From contig USKC01000010.1 in the NCBI GenBank assembly GCA_900555195.1, forward strand, positions 1 to 24,049: 24,049 nt of DNA. Reading direction: 5' to 3'. Below the pieces are notes generated by a model, which saw only the letters and a list, made by a program, of their open reading frames with translations, was not told the DNA's origin and did no database searches. Each line of letters opens with the position of its first letter. Position 1 is the first letter of the stretch. The position numbers were made by a program, and so were the translations under genes. Origin of the DNA: an uncultured Lachnospiraceae bacterium. GTDB taxonomy: Bacteria; Bacillota; Clostridia; Lachnospirales; Lachnospiraceae. This document shows, piece after piece, positions 6,932 through 15,579 of this stretch.

Positions 6932-8533
6932 TTATGCCGTTTCTTTTTCAATGGCACAATGTACCAGGCTATTTTCATAATCCAATAGCTTTTGGAAATT
7001 CAGGGCTGCGATTTTAAATCCAAAATACAGCCGGGTTCTTTTCTTCCCATGTGCTGGTATCTTATCTACATGGTATTTTCTACGAAGAAGAGATGGTAGT
7101 GCTTCTACACCATTACGGAAATGAGCGTATTCTTTAAATTCATCTGTTTTCATAAATCGTAACTGCTTCGCCCGGTTCACTGCTTTCCAGGATAATTCTT
7201 TTAATGAATTACTCTGACGTAACCGGGGCTTGCATTCCTGCAGATACGGGCAATTTATACAATCACACTTACGAAAGAGTGCATCACAGCGATCATTGTG
7301 TTCATCATACCGTATCTGATAGGGCTTTTTATGATTCGCACATTCCAATAGCTTGCGGCCATCTTCACTAAAAATGAAATCTGCAAAAATATCCGCAGGT
7401 TTTTTGCCAGTAAAATTCGTAGTGATCAGTCTGATCCCATGCGCTGCAGCTTTGGCAACATTAGGTTCACTGCCATAGGCCCCATCGGCAACCATTACTA
7501 CTTCCTGCTCATAGATCGGTTCCTTATCCAGATGATCCTTTAGAAACTGACTATCGGAATAGATGTTCTGCTCATACGCATAGTCTGTAATCAGACTTTT
7601 ATTTTCGCCTACCGTTTCTGTAAGATTCGCTGCTTATCCCAGATGTTTACTGCCAGCCTTTTTACGGAAAGTTGCTTCTGGATCCGATGGATTCAACAGC
7701 ACTTTTGAAGGATCTTCTTTTTCCTTTTTCTCGCGCAAACGCCGGGTCCCGTCGCTATGAAAAGTTGTCTGTTCTTTAAGCAACCGGATTAACAGCTGAT
7801 ATTCACTGGTATCGTCAAAATCCCCGCCACAGATATCCAGAAGTCTTTCTGCATCATGCATGACCTGGATCGTCCTGTTATTGGCATCAAGGTTACGCTG
7901 ATGATAAATGAATGCATTATAATCATCTTTCTCGACATAGTGCTTTTGTGCTTCTGGAAGGGGGACATCCCGGGTCACCATAACTTTTGCAAGATTTGCA
8001 ACACAGGTATAAAAAAGTTCCAGTAATGAAAGATTTCTGATGTTTGCAGCGATCATCATACTGTCCATTCTCTGCATGGAAGAAGCCAGCCCCATGAATT
8101 CTGCAATCTCCTTTGCCAGAGATGTTACACAAATGTGGATCAGGTCGATCCCTGTTTCCGTTTCATATGCCAGACATCTGGCGCGGAATCTGCTCAATGT
8201 CCTGTCGCTTAAAGGCTGCTCCTTAAAACTGGTCGTATGGAGTGCATACTGATATCTGATATCAAACATCAAAGCCTGAACAAGTTCATCATCTGAATCG
8301 CCAAGCGCTTCTTTCAGTATCAGCGCTCCGACAATAACATTTACAGGAGTATTCGGTCTTGATGCTTTTTCGCTGTATAAAACAGAAAACAGATCTTCAT
8401 CTATTGCAGGAAAAATCTTATCTGCAAATGTTTTGGCCCAGGATTTTTCGAGAAATTTACGCTCTCGGTTAGTCAGATGAAAGGTACTGTCTGCCAATGA
8501 CATCTGCTGGGTATCGTTTGATACAAAAGCCAT
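6932..8533 (-). pseudogene. IS1182-family transposase with internal stop codon
   Basis: DDE transposase of the IS1182 family, about 533 codons from ATG 8533 (AGAGGTGA upstream) to the stop at 6932. The N-terminal part has the DUF772-like region (PVNVIVGALILKEAL, PLSDRTLSRFR). The first catalytic Asp is in QRMDSMM (about 157), the second in MVADGAYGS, and the Glu is probably in NGVEALPSLLRRKY. A Cys cluster (CDCINCPYLQEC) lies between. A TAA at 7634-7636 interrupts the frame after KHLG, where relatives have Tyr (TAT or TAC). The frame is otherwise continuous on both sides, so a single substitution explains it. The two parts cannot both be active as one protein unless the stop is suppressed. 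Confidence 0.88.
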
Positions 8534-8548
8534 TTCGATCACCTCTAT

Positions 8549-8573
8549 CTTTGATACATCGATTGTATCAAAG
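8549..8573 (-). promoter_or_regulatory. hairpin before the transposase ribosome binding site
   Basis: A perfect 10-base inverted repeat, CTTTGATACA with TGTATCAAAG around a 5-base loop, directly upstream of the AGAGGT site of the transposase. Such stems in IS leaders can limit translation from read-through transcripts; that role is inferred. Confidence 0.55.
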
Positions 8574-8636
8574 ATTTAACAACATTCCTATATCGTGTTC
8601 ATTTTCAAGGTACAAATTTATATCAAAGGTTCATAA

Positions 8637-8658
8637 CCTTTTGACATCCTAATCCTAT
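8637..8658 (-). repeat. right terminal inverted repeat of the IS
   Basis: Reads CCTTTTGACATCCTAATCCT then AT on the plus strand and is the near-perfect reverse complement of the left end at 6797-6818. Confidence 0.85.
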
Positions 8659-8730
8659 AAGGAAAAAATGAGGACACCCTTGTAAGGCACCCTCATTCTA
8701 AACCGTTTCAGAGCCATACTTCCTTATAGG
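8654..8730. repeat. 11-base inverted repeat enclosing a terminator
   Basis: CCTATAAGGAA (8654-8664) and TTCCTTATAGG (8720-8730) are exact reverse complements. The left arm overlaps the outer edge of the IS. Inside is a terminator hairpin. The pair may be pre-insertion target sequence or an extended IS end. Confidence 0.5.
8667..8697 (-). terminator. rho-independent terminator, minus strand
   Basis: Stem AATGAGG / CCTCATT with inner CCTT / AAGG. On the minus strand it is followed by a T run just before the IS. The gene it once served is unclear. A short minus-strand frame ending DELYTYKEVWL and a TGA lies just upstream but has no visible start and is not recognised. Confidence 0.6.
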
Positions 8731-8790
8731 TGTACAGCTCATCATTCGCAATATCCTGTTTTGCTTGACATATTGGCTCGATTCTATCAC

Positions 8791-8820
8791 AAAAGCCGGA
8801 AATAGGACTCTCCGGCTTTT
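8791..8820 (-). terminator. terminator of queA
   Basis: AAAAGCCGGA and TCCGGCTTTT form a 10-base stem with a 10-base loop, 28 bases after the queA stop on the minus strand, ending in TTTTG. Confidence 0.8.
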
Positions 8821-8848
8821 GCATTGTTTACAAATATACGATTTTGAA

Positions 8849-9874
8849 TTAAACGATGAGCATGGCGTCCCCGAACGAGAAGAAACGATACTTTTCCCGC
8901 ACCGCTTCTTCATAAGCGGACAGAACATGCTCTCTTCCCGCCAGAGCGGATACGAGCATCACGAGCGTGGATTCCGGCAGGTGAAAATTCGTAATCAGCG
9001 CATCCAGCACTTTAAAACGGTAGCCCGGATAAATGAAAATATCCGTATCCCCGCAGCCAGCCTCCAGATGGCCGTTCTCGTCGCAGGCGCTTTCCACCGT
9101 CCGGCAGCTGGTGGTTCCCACGCAGATGACGCGATGGCCGCTCTCCTTCGCACGATTGATCTTCTCCGCCGCTTCGCCGCTCACCTGGTAATACTCGGAA
9201 TGCATATGGTGCTCCGCCAGATTTTCCACCTTCACAGGACGAAACGTTCCAAGTCCCACATGAAGCGTCACATAGGCAATGTCCACGCCCTTTTTCTCCA
9301 CTTCACGCAGCAGTTCCTGTGTGAAATGCAGGCCGGCCGTGGGAGCGGCAGCAGAGCCCTCATATTTCGCATACACCGTCTGATAGCGGTTCTTATCCTG
9401 AAGCTTGTGGGTGATATAAGGCGGCAGGGGCATCTCTCCCAGGCGATCCAGAACCTCTTCCCAGATCCCTTCATATTGGAAACGGATCAAGCGGTTGCCC
9501 TCTTCTACCACCTCCAGCACCTCTGCGTGCAGGAGGCCGTCTCCAAAGACCAGCTTCGTGCCCGGCCTCGCCTTCTTGCCAGGACGAACCAGCGTCTCCC
9601 ACACATCATCCGCCCTGCGCTTCAAAAGCAGCACTTCCACAGCGCCGCCCGTCTCTTCCCGAACCCCCATGAGCCTGGCTGGAATCACCTTCGTATTGTT
9701 TAAAACCAGGCAGTCTCCGGGTTCCAGAAAGGATGTGACCTCCCGAAAGACATGATGAGAAACCTCGCCCGTCTCCTTATTAAGCACCATGAGCCTGGAG
9801 GACGAACGGTCCTCCAGGGGATCCTGCGCGATGAGCTCCGGCGGCAAATCGTAGTAAAAATCAGATGTCTTCAA
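8849..9874 (-). CDS. queA: S-adenosylmethionine:tRNA ribosyltransferase-isomerase QueA
   Basis: 341-residue QueA, which transfers and isomerises the ribosyl part of S-adenosylmethionine onto 7-aminomethyl-deazaguanine in tRNA, giving epoxyqueuosine. The length equals that of Firmicute homologues. Typical segments are [25 protein letters not shown] at the start, [21 protein letters not shown] [25 protein letters not shown] and [16 protein letters not shown] near the end. I chose the TTG at 9874 because AGGAGG lies about 10 bases upstream and the protein then begins as family members do. The longer frame to 9949 overlaps the previous gene. It follows the M18 aminopeptidase with a 43-base gap that contains a palindrome, and is probably co-transcribed with it. 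No other queuosine gene is in the window. Confidence 0.95.
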   Translation of the reverse strand: MKTSDFYYDLPPELIAQDPLEDRSSSRLMVLNKETGEVSHHVFREVTSFLEPGDCLVLNNTKVIPARLMGVREETGGAVEVLLLKRRADDVWETLVRPGKKARPGTKLVFGDGLLHAEVLEVVEEGNRLIRFQYEGIWEEVLDRLGEMPLPPYITHKLQDKNRYQTVYAKYEGSAAAPTAGLHFTQELLREVEKKGVDIAYVTLHVGLGTFRPVKVENLAEHHMHSEYYQVSGEAAEKINRAKESGHRVICVGTTSCRTVESACDENGHLEAGCGDTDIFIYPGYRFKVLDALITNFHLPESTLVMLVSALAGREHVLSAYEEAVREKYRFFSFGDAMLIV

Positions 9875-9896
9875 TTCTTCTTCGCCTCCTGCAGCC

Positions 9897-9914
9897 GGCC
9901 GGTTCCAACCGGCC
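9897..9914 (-). repeat. palindrome between the aminopeptidase and queA
   Basis: GGCCGGTT and AACCGGCC around two bases form a perfect 8-base stem between the aminopeptidase stop and the queA ribosome binding site. On the minus strand no T tract follows, so it is more likely an RNA-processing or translation-modulating stem than a terminator. Confidence 0.5.
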
Positions 9915-9917
9915 TTT

Positions 9918-11309
9918 TCACATGCCCGCATTTTCCAGGAAAGCGACATAGCCCCTCATCGTCTCGTACACATCAGCTTTGCTCGTTGCCTCCCAAGGCG
10001 CATGCATGTTCAACACCGCCACGCCGCAGTCGATCACGTTCATTCCGTACAGGGCCATGATATAAGCGATGGTTCCGCCTCCGCCCACATCCACTTTGCC
10101 CAGTTCCGCGGTCTGGAACACGATTCCTGCCTTGTCGCAGATGTCACGGATATGCGCCATGTATTCCGCATTGGCGTCGTTGGAACCGGATTTACCTCTC
10201 GCACCCGTGAACTTGTTGAATACCATGCCTTCTCCCAGGAATGCGGCATTCTTTTTCTCAAAATAGGACGCATAAGAAGGATCATACCCTGCGCTCACAT
10301 CAGAAGAAAGCATCACGGAATTCGCCAGGCATCTTCTCAGATCCAGTTCCGTGTATTCTCCAGCCAGCTCCATCAGCTCCGCCGTAACGTTCTCAAAGAA
10401 GCGGGACTGCATACCTGTAGCTCCCACGCTTCCGATTTCTTCCTTATCCACCAGAATACAGCAAGCGGTGCGCTCTGTGGTCTTGCCAGCCACTTCCAGG
10501 ATCGCCCGTGCGGAAGTATATGCGCACACTCTGTCATCCTGTCCATAGGCCAGGATCATGCTGCGGTCAAATCCGGCTTCCCTCGCCCGGCCAGCCGGAA
10601 CGATCTCCAGCTCAGCAGAAAGGAAATCTTCCTCTTCGATATCATAGGTCTCTTTCAGGATCTTCAGGACATTCGCGTTCACCGCTTCCTTTTCCTGATC
10701 CTCTAAGGGCATGCTTCCGATTACCAGATCCAGCGCTTCTCCTTCCACCACCTTGGCAGCCTTCTTCTCCATCTGTTCTCCTGCCAGGTGAATCAAAAGA
10801 TCGGAAATGAAAAATACAGGATCTTCCTCATCTTCTCCCACATTTACTTCCACCGTGGTTCCGTCTTTTTTCACCACAACGCCATGAATGGCCAGGGGAA
10901 GGGCTACCCACTGATACTTCTTGATGCCGCCGTAATAATGGGTATCCAGATAAGAAATTCCGCCTTCTTCATACAGAGGATTCTGCTTCACATCAATCCT
11001 CGGGCTGTCAATATGCGCGCCCAGAATATTCATGCCTTCCTTCAGAGGCTTGCTGCCGATCTGATACATCAGCAGGCACTTATTCATGTTAACCGCATAT
11101 ACCTTATCACCGGCTTTCAGCTTCTCGCCTTTCGCGACCAGATCGGAAAGTTCTCTGTATCCTTCCTTCTCGATCAGGTTAACCAGCGTATCCACGCATT
11201 CCCGTTCTGTTTTGCCATTATCCAGGAAATCCATATATTCTCTGGCAAAGGCGTCCGCTGCTTCACGCTGCTTTCCGGAATACACATTCCAGACATTCTT
11301 CTTTTCCAT
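9918..11309 (-). CDS. M18-family aminopeptidase (aspartyl aminopeptidase-like)
   Basis: 463-residue cytoplasmic zinc aminopeptidase of peptidase family M18, removing N-terminal residues (often acidic ones) from peptides. The di-zinc ligands and catalytic residues can be placed: His99 in GAHIDSPR, Asp258 in YGQDDRV, Glu290/Glu291 in DKEEIGS, Asp337 in SSDVSAG and His436 in NMHAPWE. Length and motif order match the family. ATG 11309 is preceded by AAGGAG at about 10 bases. The gene is first in a two-gene minus-strand unit with queA. The two functions are not related; the pairing looks like simple housekeeping co-transcription. Confidence 0.92.
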   Translation of the reverse strand: MEKKNVWNVYSGKQREAADAFAREYMDFLDNGKTERECVDTLVNLIEKEGYRELSDLVAKGEKLKAGDKVYAVNMNKCLLMYQIGSKPLKEGMNILGAHIDSPRIDVKQNPLYEEGGISYLDTHYYGGIKKYQWVALPLAIHGVVVKKDGTTVEVNVGEDEEDPVFFISDLLIHLAGEQMEKKAAKVVEGEALDLVIGSMPLEDQEKEAVNANVLKILKETYDIEEEDFLSAELEIVPAGRAREAGFDRSMILAYGQDDRVCAYTSARAILEVAGKTTERTACCILVDKEEIGSVGATGMQSRFFENVTAELMELAGEYTELDLRRCLANSVMLSSDVSAGYDPSYASYFEKKNAAFLGEGMVFNKFTGARGKSGSNDANAEYMAHIRDICDKAGIVFQTAELGKVDVGGGGTIAYIMALYGMNVIDCGVAVLNMHAPWEATSKADVYETMRGYVAFLENAGM

Positions 11310-11639
11310 ACTCAGTCTTCTCCTTCAGTCTCTTTCATTTTGGAACCCAAAACGGGCCTAAGGAGTTCCTTTGCCCTGGATACCTCGTCGCTGTGAATCC
11401 GGAACACACAAGCTGTCTTCTCCTTTGGCCTGCGGAAGGGAAAAAGGCTTCCGAGGCCTTTTTCCTCCCATTCTATAAAATAACTTCTCGGAATCTTCAG
11501 CCCCGAGTTTATAAGGCTTTCCGACCCCTATCTCAAAAAAATCACCCACTTTTTTGCAAAAAACGCTTGACAAATCGCTCAAAATTTGCGGCGAAGCCGA
11601 TTGATTATATTTTATTTCAATCGACTGGAGGCGATTTCT
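11310..11639. other. intergenic region between aminopeptidase and transposase remnant
   Basis: No gene is supported here. Minus-strand frames are open across much of it, one ending in SRAKELLRPVLGSK and a TGA just before the aminopeptidase, but none has a start with a ribosome binding site or a recognisable family. It holds a terminator-like hairpin and, at 11598-11623, CGATTGA and TCAATCG separated by 12 bases before the transposase start. A TTGACA at 11567 has no -10 at proper spacing. Confidence 0.5.
11441..11463. terminator. bidirectional terminator-like hairpin
   Basis: AAAAAGGC and GCCTTTTT form an 8-base stem with a 7-base loop, so both strands end in a T run. It separates the aminopeptidase upstream region from the transposase remnant. 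Confidence 0.6.
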
Positions 11640-12314
11640 TTGTTACCTACTAATCCTGGCGGCCATGCCGCCTATCAGGATACGTTCGTATCCGATTTTC
11701 TTAAGTTTTATCCCGATCCCTTTGTGCTTTCCAAAAGCACCTGGGACTATATCGTGCAGTTCTGGTATCTGGATCTTTCCCTGACGGATTCCATTATGCA
11801 GGAGTGTTACTCTGTTTTTGGCCCGCAACCAAGGCTCCCTTCCTGTATGCTGCGTTCCTATCTGCTTGCTTTGAAACTGAAAGTAACTTCCATCACACTC
11901 TGGTGCCGTATGCTCCGGGAAACTCCTCTTTATGCCATCCTCAGCGGATTCTCTTTCGGGGATACTCCCGGTGTCGGGACTTTTTATGATTTCTTTTCCC
12001 GCATCTGGCAGGATGACTCTAACAATCTTTCCCCGAAAGACCGTTTCCCTAAAATGAAGCCTCCAAAGGGGAAAAAGAAAGGCGATAAAACTCCCTGCGA
12101 TTCTTCCAGTACCGCTTCCAAACTTCTCCCTCTGCTGGAGCATTGGAACTTCAAACCGGAAAATCCGTTTTTCCTTGTTTTTCGGCTTTATCAACAGCAG
12201 TTCCTGGATCGTTCTATTAAGAAGGGATTGATCGATCCAGACCATCTGGCTCTTGCCGGTGACGGCACTCCTGTCCGTACTGCTGCGCAGCAACGGAAAA
12301 AACGCATCCCTTGA
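11640..12314 (+). pseudogene. DDE-type transposase, N-terminal fragment
   Basis: About 224 residues of a transposase unlike the IS at 6797-8658. The start is probably TTG 11640, with GGAGG eight bases upstream. The protein reads LPTNPGGHAAYQDTFVSDFL then RLPSCMLRSYLLALKLKV and FGDTPGVGTFYDFFSRIW. It reaches LALAGDGTPVRT, where the Asp is the likely first residue of the catalytic triad. Relatives continue for over 200 residues after a KKRICDC-like segment. Here the frame ends KKRIP and TGA, followed by AT-rich sequence with no transposase similarity. The catalytic domain is therefore mostly missing. No far end or inverted repeats were found. I do not assign an IS family with confidence. Confidence 0.8.
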
Positions 12315-12400
12315 TTGCCCGTTTTTCTTATTGATACTTGAATTATCCTTTATCAAAAACTTAATATCAATTAAGTATTAAGCATATATTCAGTGCATAA

Positions 12401-12429
12401 TTGACTTAATCAACTTAATTTTATACAAT
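12401..12429 (+). promoter_or_regulatory. promoter of the LacI-type regulator gene
   Basis: TTGACT (12401-12406), 17 bases, then TACAAT (12424-12429). AT-rich symmetric motifs surround it: CTTAAT/ATTAAG at 12360-12375 and TTGACTTAATCAA at the -35, which could be operators for self-control. Transcription would begin near 12436. Confidence 0.7.
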
Positions 12430-12443
12430 GGACATAATCATAG

Positions 12444-12492
12444 AACGGTTCAGGCTGTCCTGCCGGAACCCACCAGGGCTGTCTGAACCGTT
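12444..12492 (+). promoter_or_regulatory. 5' leader hairpin of the regulator mRNA
   Basis: AACGGTTCAG (12444-12453) and CTGAACCGTT (12483-12492) are exact reverse complements, with a smaller CCTG/CAGG stem inside. The hairpin begins almost at the predicted transcription start and ends just before the ribosome binding site AGGAAAGG, so it could protect the mRNA or modulate translation. Confidence 0.55.
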
Positions 12493-12511
12493 AGGAAAGG
12501 AAACCGTCCGC

Positions 12512-13527
12512 ATGGCCGTTACAGCAAAAGAATTGTCCAAAATACTGAATCTTTCAGAAGCCGCCGTCTCCATGGCGCTGAATCATAAACCCGGCGTCAG
12601 CACCGCCACCCGCAAGCGGGTGTTGGATACGCCCGGGAACTCGGGTATGATTTTTCCAAAATCAACGAAAAAAATGCCGTTCCACAATCCATGAACGGCA
12701 CCGTACAATTTATTCTCTATAAGCGTCACGGGGCTGTCGTAGCGGACACCCCATTCTTTTCCCAGCTTTCCGAAGGCATCAATCTGGGCTGTAAGCAAAA
12801 CCATTATTATCTGAATATTTTCTATCTCTATGAAGGAGAACCTGTGGAATCCGCCCTTTCCGATCTCATCCGGGCGGGAAGCAAAGGGATCATCCTGCTT
12901 GGTACAGAAATGCAGGAAGCGGATTTTGCCCCGTTTTCCAATCTGCCCATTCCTGTTGTGCTGCTGGATTCCTATTTTGAAAACATAAGAACCGACTGTG
13001 TTATGATCAACAACATTCAGGGCGCTTACCAGGCTGTCAGTTATCTCATCCGCAAATACAGAAAACAGCCAGGCTACCTGCGTTCCTCTTATCCCATCAA
13101 CAATTTCCAGGAACGGGCGAACGGGTTCTACAAAGCTGTCCGCGCAAGCGGCATGTCCGCCTCCAAATCCCTGGTACATAGATTGACGCCGTCCATGGAC
13201 GGCGCCTACTCCGATATGCTCTCTCTGCTGGATGCCGGGGAAGAACCGGCGCGCTGCTATTTTGCGGACAATGATCTGATCGCCTGCGGCGCCCTGAAGG
13301 CCTTTCAGGAAAGAGGATACCGCATTCCGCAGGACGTCGCTGTCGCCGGTTTTGACGATATGCCCGTCTCTTCCTACATCGAGCCCGGCCTCACTACCAT
13401 AAACGTGCCGAAACAGTACATGGGACAGGTTGCTGCCGACCGGCTCGCGCAGCTGATCGCCTCCCCTGGTTCACAGCCCCTGAAAATTGAAGTTGCCACC
13501 AAGCTGGTCATTCGCAAATCCACTTAA
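12512..13527 (+). pseudogene. LacI-family transcriptional regulator, frameshifted
   Basis: A LacI/GalR regulator of about 338 residues if one base is restored. The first frame, from ATG 12512 (AGGAAAGG upstream), encodes the helix-turn-helix: MAVTAKELSKILNLSEAAVSMALNHKPGVSTATRKRVLDT. It then loses frame near 12631-12633 and stops at 12694. The frame one base away gives ARELGYDFSKINEKNAVPQS and continues through the sugar-binding domain to AGFDDMPVSSYIEPGLTTINVP and the stop at 13527. A missing G in ACGGCCCGGG explains the change. As written, the DNA-binding part would be cut off from the sensor. It faces the aldo/keto reductase and is 2 kb from the GH120 gene, so it may control the glycan genes. 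Effector unknown. Confidence 0.87.
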
Positions 13528-13548
13528 CCCTGCGTACCGCTCAGGTTC

Positions 13549-13569
13549 AAAGCGCTTCTGCGCCTTTTC
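13549..13569 (+). terminator. terminator after the regulator gene
   Basis: AAAGCGC, TTCT loop, GCGC then CTTTTCT, between the convergent regulator and aldo/keto reductase genes. Confidence 0.5.
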
Positions 13570-14613
13570 TCACGTTCCGATCGTCTGGCTTCCGGTGGAC
13601 CAGACATGCTTCTCTCCTGCCGAAGCCGGCGTGTTCTGCGCCATAACGCCCACCAACTTATGAGGCACATATTCCTCTTCCAGATAAGCCAGTTCCTCTT
13701 CCGTCAAAGTCAGATCCACCGCAGCTGCCGCCCCTTCCACATGGTGAAATTTGGTCGCTCCCACCACAGGCGCAGTCACCTTGGTGAGCAGCCAGGCCAG
13801 CGAGATTTCCGTCATGCTCACCCCATGCCGGTCAGCCAGTTCGGCCACACGCCGGATGATGCGTTCATCCTGTTCAGCCGTAGCGTCATATTTAAGACGC
13901 GCATAGTCATCCTTTTCCAGACGTTTAGAGGTCTCTCCCGGCCGTTTGGACAGGCGGCCTCCAGCCAGCGCGCTGTACGGCGTCATGGCGATGTTGTCCT
14001 GTGCGCACAGCTTTGCCATCTCCCGTTCCTCTTCCCGGAAAATCAGATTATAGTGTCCCTGCACCGATACGAAGGGCGCAAAGCCCTCCCTCTCTGCCAG
14101 AGCGTTTGCCTTGGCCAGCTGCCAGGCAAAGCAGTTGGAAATCCCGATATATCTGGCCTTTCCCGCCTTCACTACGCGGTTCAGCCCTTCCATGATATCG
14201 TAAAGCGGCGTCGCATAATCCCACATATGATAGATATAGAGATCCACATACTCCATGCCCAGATTTTTCAGGCTGGTATTAATCATCCGCTCTATATGCT
14301 GCTGCCCGGACACGCCCTCTTCCACCTCCTGGGGCGTACGCGGCAGGAACTTGGTGGCCACCACCACCTGATCCCGCTTCGCATAATCCTGCAGCGCGCG
14401 TCCCACATACTGTTCGCTTGTTCCGCTCTGGTAAGCGATTGCCGTATCGAAGAAATTGATGCCGAGTTCCAGCCCATGCCGGATGATCTTGCGGGACTGT
14501 TCCTCATCCAGCGTCCAGGAATGCTGGCCATTTGCCGCATCTCCAAATCCCATACATCCCATGCAGATGCGGGACACATTCAGATCAGAATTCCCTAATT
14601 TCGTATATTTCAT
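13570..14613 (-). CDS. aldo/keto reductase
   Basis: 347-residue NAD(P)H-dependent aldo/keto reductase, of the branch often annotated as YhdN- or Tas-like or potassium-channel-beta-like. The catalytic set is visible: Asp56 and Tyr61 in FFDTAIAYQSG, Lys88 in VVATKF and His129 in DLYIYHMWD. The C-terminal VVGATKFHHVEGAAAAVDLTLTEEE is the usual cofactor-binding end. ATG 14613 follows AGGAGG. It lies 51 bases after the heme-type membrane protein gene on the same strand and is probably co-transcribed with it. It is only about one-third alike by eye to the reductase at 485-1489 and is not a recent duplicate. Substrate unknown. Confidence 0.88.
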   Translation of the reverse strand: MKYTKLGNSDLNVSRICMGCMGFGDAANGQHSWTLDEEQSRKIIRHGLELGINFFDTAIAYQSGTSEQYVGRALQDYAKRDQVVVATKFLPRTPQEVEEGVSGQQHIERMINTSLKNLGMEYVDLYIYHMWDYATPLYDIMEGLNRVVKAGKARYIGISNCFAWQLAKANALAEREGFAPFVSVQGHYNLIFREEEREMAKLCAQDNIAMTPYSALAGGRLSKRPGETSKRLEKDDYARLKYDATAEQDERIIRRVAELADRHGVSMTEISLAWLLTKVTAPVVGATKFHHVEGAAAAVDLTLTEEELAYLEEEYVPHKLVGVMAQNTPASAGEKHVWSTGSQTIGT

Positions 14614-14664
14614 ATTCTCCTCCTCTTCTTAATGCTGTTTTTATAACTTTCTCTGTTTCACGCC

Positions 14665-15345
14665 TTAACCCATCCGCTTCTTCCTTTTCTTCCCAAGCAG
14701 CGCCCGGAAAAACTTAGAAGCATAGTGAGACAGAAAAATAAACGTTCCCATCATGGCCAGATAATCCAGGTAAAACAGGAGCCAGGGCTCCCCATAATCC
14801 AGGAAAACAAACTGCGTGCGCAGCAGCATATAGTCCGGCAGATCCCGCCGCACAAACACCGTAAGCCCGTATACAGCGATACACGCCCCCAGCACCACAG
14901 GCAGGATCCTGCCCGGTCGGATACGTTTCTTCGCCATCCCCAGCAACATCCCCCAGTGCAGTCCCAGATGCAGCGCCATCAATACGAATCCCCAGTAAGC
15001 GGCAGCCATATGCAGCAGTCTTGCAAAAGAAATGCCGCCCCGTATATTCAGAAATGCGAATACATGATTGGACAGCATGATCCCGCTGACCATCAGGCCG
15101 GTCATTACCAGAAGCAGAAGCATATTGATGAGAAGCATGAAGATACGGGCCGAAGTATACTTTCCTCGAAACAACGCTTTATACCAGTTTCCGTTCAGGG
15201 CATGGTGGGCAAGAAACAGCACGAACATTCCTGCCCCGGCCCATTCATGGGCCACATCTCCCCAAAACTGATATCCCATCAGGAACAGCAGAATCAATGT
15301 CATCAGAACATCCACTGCCATTTTTACAATCGCTTTCGCCTTCAT
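14665..15345 (-). CDS. DUF4405-like heme b-type membrane protein
   Basis: 226-residue integral membrane protein with about five or six hydrophobic segments (near residues 9-28, 36-52, 67-91, 108-135, 146-165 and 187-206) and a basic C terminus. His residues sit inside or at the ends of helices: His33, His47, His48, His112, His126 and His130. This is the pattern of cytochrome b561/ferric-reductase-like four-helix heme proteins, and the sequence resembles the DUF4405 group. It would move electrons within the membrane. No partner flavoprotein is in the window. GGGAGG lies eight bases before ATG 15345. Transcribed with the aldo/keto reductase from its own promoter, divergent from the GH120 gene. 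Heme binding is inferred from His placement only. Confidence 0.72.
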   Translation of the reverse strand: MKAKAIVKMAVDVLMTLILLFLMGYQFWGDVAHEWAGAGMFVLFLAHHALNGNWYKALFRGKYTSARIFMLLINMLLLLVMTGLMVSGIMLSNHVFAFLNIRGGISFARLLHMAAAYWGFVLMALHLGLHWGMLLGMAKKRIRPGRILPVVLGACIAVYGLTVFVRRDLPDYMLLRTQFVFLDYGEPWLLFYLDYLAMMGTFIFLSHYASKFFRALLGKKRKKRMG

Positions 15346-15439
15346 ACAGCCTGCCTCCCATCTCCCCTTTCAAGGGTTCTCCTGCGGCTCCATATCCGGA
15401 TCCCATCCGCCGCCAGTATTTCCTTTACTCTCCGGTTTT

Positions 15440-15468
15440 ATTATAAAATGTACCCGAATCCGCGTCTA
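15440..15468 (-). promoter_or_regulatory. promoter of the membrane protein gene
   Basis: On the minus strand, TAGACG (15468-15463), 17 bases, then an exact TATAAT (15445-15440), giving a leader of about 90 bases. Confidence 0.6.
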
Positions 15469-15530
15469 ATACCTATCTTTTATCTCTCATCATTCATTTT
15501 CCGCATGGGAGATTTCTTTTCCGTTGAACC

Positions 15531-15559
15531 TTGACCACAGAATTTAGATGGGATACTAT
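15531..15559 (+). promoter_or_regulatory. promoter of the GH120 gene
   Basis: TTGACC (15531-15536), exactly 17 bases, then TACTAT (15554-15559). Start of transcription would be near 15566, about 50 bases before the ATG. Confidence 0.75.
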
Positions 15560-15579
15560 ATTTTTATGGTGCATCCCAT
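15548..15579 (+). promoter_or_regulatory. candidate operator overlapping the GH120 promoter
   Basis: ATGGGAT (15548-15554) and ATCCCAT (15573-15579) form an inverted repeat with arm centres 25 bases apart. It touches the -10 box and spans the predicted start. A third related copy, CATGGGA, lies at 15503-15509. The placement suits repression of GH120; the binding protein is unknown. Confidence 0.5.

Larger units (their letters stand above)
6797..8658 (-). mobile_element. IS1182-type insertion sequence
   Basis: A complete-looking insertion sequence of 1862 bases with a single transposase frame on the minus strand. Its ends are imperfect inverted repeats of 22 bases. Further matching blocks lie inside both ends: TTGTACCTTGAAAA and AACACGAT at comparable distances. 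Each end also carries a small hairpin (AAAAGG with CCTTTT on the left, AAAGGTT with AACCTTT on the right). No target duplication is evident. It lies between a T tract ending a plus-strand structure and a T tract ending a minus-strand terminator. The transposase has an internal stop, so this copy is probably not autonomous. Confidence 0.85.

Noticed and set aside
8765..9703. Long open frame on the plus strand (about 312 codons)
   Set aside because: It lies antisense to queA, has no family resemblance and no ribosome binding site; codon bias of queA leaves the opposite strand open.
11358..11582. 74-codon minus-strand frame before the aminopeptidase
   Set aside because: Starts at TTG without a ribosome binding site, spans a terminator hairpin and shows no recognisable domain.
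13606..14598. Open frame of about 330 codons on the plus strand
   Set aside because: Antisense to the aldo/keto reductase, which has all four catalytic residues.
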